From contig JAJBTD010000018.1 in the NCBI GenBank assembly GCA_020861055.1, positions 1-10,000 of the forward strand: DNA of 10,000 nucleotides, in the 5' to 3' direction. This document shows positions 6,231-10,000 of this stretch, piece by piece. Below the pieces are notes generated by a model. It did no database searches, was not told the DNA's origin, and was given only the letters and a program-made list of their open reading frames with translations. Within the stretch, counting starts at the first letter, position 1. The number at the start of each line of letters is the position of its first letter. This stretch comes from Clostridiales bacterium (GTDB lineage: Bacteria > Bacillota > Clostridia > Oscillospirales > Oscillospiraceae). Both the position numbers and the translations under genes were made by a program.

Positions 6231-9200
6231 TCAGCGGCTTCTTCTGCGTCTCCTGCGGTTGGTGCAGACATACACCGCTGCGGCGGTCGCCATGACGATG
6301 AGGCCCGTGACGATGTACATCGTGGTGCCGGTCCCGCCGGTGAGGGGCAGCTCGTACTCCTTGTAGTTGAGGATGTAATAGTCGTCGCCCTGACTGTCGG
6401 TCTGGAGCAGGCCGTTCTCGCCGAAATCTGTGATTGTGACCGTATTGTGCGCCGTATCTACCTCCACGACCCAGTAATTGGTGGCGGGCAGGACGTAGCC
6501 GGTGGGCGCGGTGGTCTCGTACAGGTAGTAGGTGCCGGATTCCAGCAGTACGTCGGTGGTGTCGCCGGTCTCATTTCCCTGCTCGTCGAGCACCGGTTCC
6601 GTAAACGTCACCGTGCCGTCATCGGCGCTGGTCGCCGTGTAGAGCGGGCTGGCGAACAGGTTCGGCGTACCGTCGCTGCCCACGTCGCCCGCGCTGTACA
6701 GCTCGAACACTGCGCCGCTCAGACCCGTCGCGTTCTCCGCGTCGAAGTCGTCGCCTGCGACCTTGGTGAAGGACAGGGGCAGCTTCTTGGCGTTCTTGAC
6801 GGTCATGTGGTCGGTACACACGGTGTTGTAGGCCGTGGGGTCAGTCTTGATATCCTTATTCGCCTCATCGGCCGTGGGGACGTTCAGGACCCACGCGGGA
6901 CAGGTCTTGCCGTTCAGCGTCACAGTGCCCGTATCACCATAGCTTACGATGTTCGTGCCGGTGGCGGAGGCTTCGTCCAGCTCATAGCTGTCGTCCGCAT
7001 CGATCTCCACGACAACGTACACCTTGAAGTACAGGAGGTCCTCAAACGTACAGGTCGTCTCGTTCGCCTCCAGCGTTATGGTTTGCAGCGGATCGTCCGT
7101 CACCTCAAACTCATCGCTCGATGTGTACGGGCCATACAAGGCGAAGGTGGTGCCCGCCTCCAGGTTGCTGTTGTCGCTGGTTTGCTTGGTGATCGTCAGG
7201 TCTCTGTAGATCACCAGGCCGAGGTCTTCCGCCAGGTTCCACTCCTCGTTGCTGTACAGGAAGAACTTCTCGGAGTAGGCGGTGGTGCTCCCCGTGGTGA
7301 TGGTGTCCTTGCCGCTGTAATAGGTGCTCACGCCACTCTCGGTGTCGGTAACGACGACTCTGAAATTGCTGTCGGTGAGCCGTTCGTTGCCGTCGGTGTA
7401 CAGGTCGTCCGGGTCGTAGGATTTCACATCGGTCGTGGCGGTGGTCAGGCTGTACTTGATGCTGTTGTCGCCGGCGATCGTCGCCACCAGCCGGTACCAT
7501 GCGGCGTTGGAGGAGCCCGCCAGGGCGGTCCAGTTGATGCCGTCGTCGCCGTAGGGGTTGGTCAAGCTGCTGATGTTCGCCGTGGTGAGCTCATCGAACA
7601 GGAACCGCCAGGGGTTGGTCGAGCCGCTCAGGCTGTCATTGTCTCTGTCCGAAACCACGCTGCCCTGATAGGTCTCCAGGGTGACGGTGATGCTGTTCAG
7701 CAGGGTAGTCACCACACTGTAGTTGGTATAGGTGCTCTTTCTGCTGTTGTAGGTCGAAGCCGTGTTCTCTTCCGTGCCGCCAACATCCGTGCTGGAATCA
7801 TAGGCGGACGGGGTCACGTCCTCGCTCTCCTGCACGCCGTCGCCGTCCACGTCGATCCAGGCCATGCCGCCCACGCCTACCGTCTCCGTCTCCAGCAGCA
7901 CATAGACATAGTTGCTGGAGAGTTTGTATTCAGTCGTGCCTGTGGTGGTGGCGTTCCCCAGGTAGTAAAACACCTTAAAATCGTTGTAGGTCGCCAGGTG
8001 CGCCTTGGACTCGGCGTCCGCCGTCTTCATCACCGGCACCAGGGTCTTGTAGATCAGCTGCAGCGTCGCCTGGGGGGCCAGCATCACCGAGCTGTCAAAT
8101 TCGACGGCGAATGCGGTGATGTCACTCTTGTCGTCACTCTTGTCGTCGCTATAATCGTCCGCCTTCACCCAGCCGGTGCCTTCCGTGCTCGCCACGGCTG
8201 CGCTATACGCGCTCTCCATGGTGGTGATGTCGTCGTCGTCGCTCAGCTCGCCCGTGTAGTACCAGAGCGTATAGTAGCTATCATCGTACGTCTTCGTATC
8301 TCCTGCTGCGTCGGTGATCGTCACAGAGGTGATTCTGTCAAAGTTCAGGCTCCAGTTCTTGGTGATGCCGTTGTTGCTGGCGCCGCCCTCCTTCGGCACG
8401 ATGTCCATGATGACGATGTTCTTATCGTACGTGGAGGTATCCCTGTTGGTCACAGTCAGGCGGAAGTTTGCGTAGCCCTTGCCGTAATCGTCCTCAGACG
8501 TGACGGTAGTCACCTTTCCGCCGTCGCTGCCGTGATACCAGTCGTCGCCGTCCTGGTCGCCCTGCACCTCCTTCAGCGCATAGACGCCCGCCTGCCCCTG
8601 ATAGGTGATGTCCGCACTGTCGTTGACGTAGCCATAACCCGTCACGTTCAGCGCAGTCATCAGCTCCGCCAGCTTCGCTCCCTGCGTCGAGGTCTCGTCC
8701 AGCGCCCCGGCCCAGGAATAGAGGCTGCCCATAAAGGCGGAACCCGCCTCGTTGTCGTGGTACTTATTGCCCTCTGTCGCGCTGGTCACCCACACGTAGT
8801 TGATCAGGCTGCCGCTGGTGCTCAGGTAGTTGAGCACTGTGCTGTCCACCTGGGCCTCCAGGGTGATGGTGACCTCCTCGCCTGCCGCCAGGCTGCCAGT
8901 AGTCTGGATTGCGACCAGGGTGTACCCGTCCGAGGTCTTGTGATACACGGTGTCGATTTTGAGGGTGCTCTTGTCGTTGGTGCTGCCAGTGATGGTCACG
9001 TTGGCGTAGACGTCGCCGTCGGTCACCGCCACCAGGCCCTGGGGCAGCAGGTCGAGAATGATTGGGTTGTCCAAGGCCAGACTGCTGGACGAGTTGCTCA
9101 CCGTGATGGTGTAGAGCAGCTTATCGCCGATCTTCGCGACCTTCCCTCCGCTCTCATCCTCCACCGTCTTTTCAACAGCGATCACCGGCGCGGTGACGTT

Positions 9201-10000
9201 GGGAACCGCGGTGTCCCACGTATCGGAGGCCATCATCGTTACGGTGCTGCTGCCGGTGGCTCTTTCAGTGGGCCAGTTGGTATAGTTGTAGGTGACGCTG
9301 GCGCTGTTCCGGATCGTCGCCACCGCGTAGTAGTCCAACGTTCCGCCGTTCTGCTGGTCGATCTTCATCACCACGCCCACCGTGTTGCCGGTGGTGGAGC
9401 TGACCTTGAAGTTGCTGCCCAGCTGGTAGCCGGTGGATGTCTCAAGCCCCTCGTCGTACCAGGTTACGGTGAAGCGGACCGATTTTACGCTGCTGTTCGG
9501 CGTGACCGTCCAGTATTCACCGGTCATATCGGTGAGGACTGCCGTTTCACTATACGTCACGGCGTCGTCCGCGGCGTAGAAGGTCACCGTCGCCTTAATG
9601 CTGGGCGAGAAGGTAGACGCGCTCCCGGTGTTGAAGACCAGGCTGCTATAGTCGTAGGTGGCATCGATGGGGATGCTCACCGACTGGATGGTGTACTCGT
9701 TGTCCAGGTAAGCCGCGTTGTTGGCGGTTTCCTTGGTCGCATTTGCGCTCAGGCCGCTCCAGGTTTCAGTCACCGTCAGGCCGCTGTCCGTCAGGGTCAG
9801 GCCGTTGATGGGGCCGGAGGCCGTCACGGTCACGTCCAGGCTGTACTCCAGGGTGGCCTCGCTGGTGAGGATGTCGTGCTCCAGCGCCGTCGTCCCCGTC
9901 TTGGTGAGGGTCAGGTCATAGCTCTGGGCCACGTTTTTGAAGGTGCCCGGAGCGCTCCGCGTCTTGGTTCCGTCGCTGTCCACCACGACGATCTGGTTCC
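6231..10000 (-). CDS. Large LPXTG-type cell-wall-anchored surface protein with DUF11-like, SdrD_B-like and SpaA domains (5' end outside window)
   Basis: The 3' part of a very large gene; 1255 residues are visible and the frame is still open at base 10000. The signal peptide and N-terminal head are therefore not seen. Numbering from the GTG codon at 9986, which is only an internal valine, the modules are as follows: a DUF11-like strand-rich segment (about 20-75), a Ser/Thr-rich beta region, a DUF11-like domain (about 268-400), another similar module (about 505-700), an SdrD_B-like module opening with WIDVDGDGVQ (about 705-928), and two SpaA-type domains (about 928-1068 and 1069-1210). Likely isopeptide triads are Lys934/Glu994/Asn1065 and Lys1075/Glu1157/Asn1207. 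The C terminus has LPLTG (1213-1217), a membrane helix and an arginine tail, so a sortase should attach it to peptidoglycan. Composition is rich in Thr, Ser and Asp, and low in Cys. Likely role: adhesin or stalk; ligand unknown. No YPK pilin motif and no sortase gene are visible. Confidence 0.9.
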   Translation of the reverse strand, partial: NQIVVVDSDGTKTRSAPGTFKNVAQSYDLTLTKTGTTALEHDILTSEATLEYSLDVTVTASGPINGLTLTDSGLTVTETWSGLSANATKETANNAAYLDNEYTIQSVSIPIDATYDYSSLVFNTGSASTFSPSIKATVTFYAADDAVTYSETAVLTDMTGEYWTVTPNSSVKSVRFTVTWYDEGLETSTGYQLGSNFKVSSTTGNTVGVVMKIDQQNGGTLDYYAVATIRNSASVTYNYTNWPTERATGSSTVTMMASDTWDTAVPNVTAPVIAVEKTVEDESGGKVAKIGDKLLYTITVSNSSSSLALDNPIILDLLPQGLVAVTDGDVYANVTITGSTNDKSTLKIDTVYHKTSDGYTLVAIQTTGSLAAGEEVTITLEAQVDSTVLNYLSTSGSLINYVWVTSATEGNKYHDNEAGSAFMGSLYSWAGALDETSTQGAKLAELMTALNVTGYGYVNDSADITYQGQAGVYALKEVQGDQDGDDWYHGSDGGKVTTVTSEDDYGKGYANFRLTVTNRDTSTYDKNIVIMDIVPKEGGASNNGITKNWSLNFDRITSVTITDAAGDTKTYDDSYYTLWYYTGELSDDDDITTMESAYSAAVASTEGTGWVKADDYSDDKSDDKSDITAFAVEFDSSVMLAPQATLQLIYKTLVPVMKTADAESKAHLATYNDFKVFYYLGNATTTGTTEYKLSSNYVYVLLETETVGVGGMAWIDVDGDGVQESEDVTPSAYDSSTDVGGTEENTASTYNSRKSTYTNYSVVTTLLNSITVTLETYQGSVVSDRDNDSLSGSTNPWRFLFDELTTANISSLTNPYGDDGINWTALAGSSNAAWYRLVATIAGDNSIKYSLTTATTDVKSYDPDDLYTDGNERLTDSNFRVVVTDTESGVSTYYSGKDTITTGSTTAYSEKFFLYSNEEWNLAEDLGLVIYRDLTITKQTSDNSNLEAGTTFALYGPYTSSDEFEVTDDPLQTITLEANETTCTFEDLLYFKVYVVVEIDADDSYELDEASATGTNIVSYGDTGTVTLNGKTCPAWVLNVPTADEANKDIKTDPTAYNTVCTDHMTVKNAKKLPLSFTKVAGDDFDAENATGLSGAVFELYSAGDVGSDGTPNLFASPLYTATSADDGTVTFTEPVLDEQGNETGDTTDVLLESGTYYLYETTAPTGYVLPATNYWVVEVDTAHNTVTITDFGENGLLQTDSQGDDYYILNYKEYELPLTGGTGTTMYIVTGLIVMATAAAVYVCTNRRRRRRSR
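6234..6350 (-). other. Cell-wall sorting signal: LPLTG, membrane helix, arginine tail
   Basis: LPLTG is encoded at 6336-6350, directly followed by GTG, then a hydrophobic helix of about 20 residues (MYIVTGLIVMATAAAVYV) and a tail with six consecutive arginines (NRRRRRRSR). This is the three-part sortase signal; cleavage is expected between Thr and Gly. Leucine at the X position is less usual than Glu or Lys but is known in sortase substrates. Confidence 0.93.
8121..8144 (-). repeat. Two exact 12-bp tandem copies encoding DDKS-DDKS
   Basis: The 12-bp unit GTCACTCTTGTC occurs twice head to tail on the plus strand and is followed by a partial third unit. In the surface protein it gives SDDKSDDKSD, an in-frame acidic linker. 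A change in copy number would keep the reading frame. Confidence 0.8.

Noticed and set aside
6020..6366. Small open frames across the recJ/surface-gene junction (6020-6271 minus, 6097-6366 plus)
   Set aside because: They run through the terminator hairpin and promoter or into the surface gene antisense, lack a good ribosome binding site, and show no conserved motif.
9984..9986. GTG as a possible start of the surface-protein gene
   Set aside because: The frame is open back to the window edge (codons for NQIV precede it), there is no Shine-Dalgarno, and no signal peptide follows. The real start is outside the window.
6231..10000. Sortase-polymerised pilus backbone protein
   Set aside because: I looked for the YPK pilin motif and found none. 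No pilin-type sortase is in the window. A wall-anchored adhesin or stalk fits better, although the missing N terminus leaves room for a tip pilin.

Overview
The window looks like a chromosomal segment of a high-GC Clostridia member, probably Oscillospiraceae-like (Flavonifractor/Lawsonibacter type). This is inferred from three things: the Bacillota-style gene order recJ, relA, dtd; the GGAGG-type ribosome binding sites; and a sortase-anchored surface protein made of SpaA/Cna_B-like and DUF11-like modules. Species cannot be fixed from the sequence alone. Every convincing gene is on the minus strand, so the window is best read from right to left.

Region 10000-6231 is the 3' part of one very large gene for a cell-wall-anchored surface protein. 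At least 1255 residues are visible and the 5' end lies outside the window. It is a string of beta-sandwich modules: DUF11-like, an SdrD_B-like module with a calcium-type loop, and two tandem SpaA-type domains with candidate isopeptide triads. It ends in LPLTG, a membrane helix and an arginine-only tail. Region 6230-6011 is a compact regulatory junction: a strong GC hairpin with a T run on its plus-strand side, then a near-consensus sigma-A promoter firing leftwards, a small leader hairpin, and the recJ ribosome binding site.

Region 6010-1 is a tight housekeeping operon in the order recJ (5'-3' ssDNA exonuclease), relA (bifunctional (p)ppGpp synthetase/hydrolase), dtd (D-aminoacyl-tRNA deacylase), an MBL-fold glyoxalase II-like hydrolase, and a nicotinamidase-like cysteine hydrolase cut by the left edge. 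Gaps are 29-63 bp and each start has a usable Shine-Dalgarno sequence. The first three genes follow the known Bacillota block recJ-apt-relA-dtd, but apt is missing from between recJ and relA. The shared themes are DNA repair, stringent response, translation proofreading and small-metabolite clean-up.

I did not find a CRISPR array, RNA gene, insertion sequence, phage gene or clearly novel defence system. The most interesting items are the surface protein architecture (including a cysteine cluster confined to one domain), the orientation of the terminator hairpin, and the apt-less operon.
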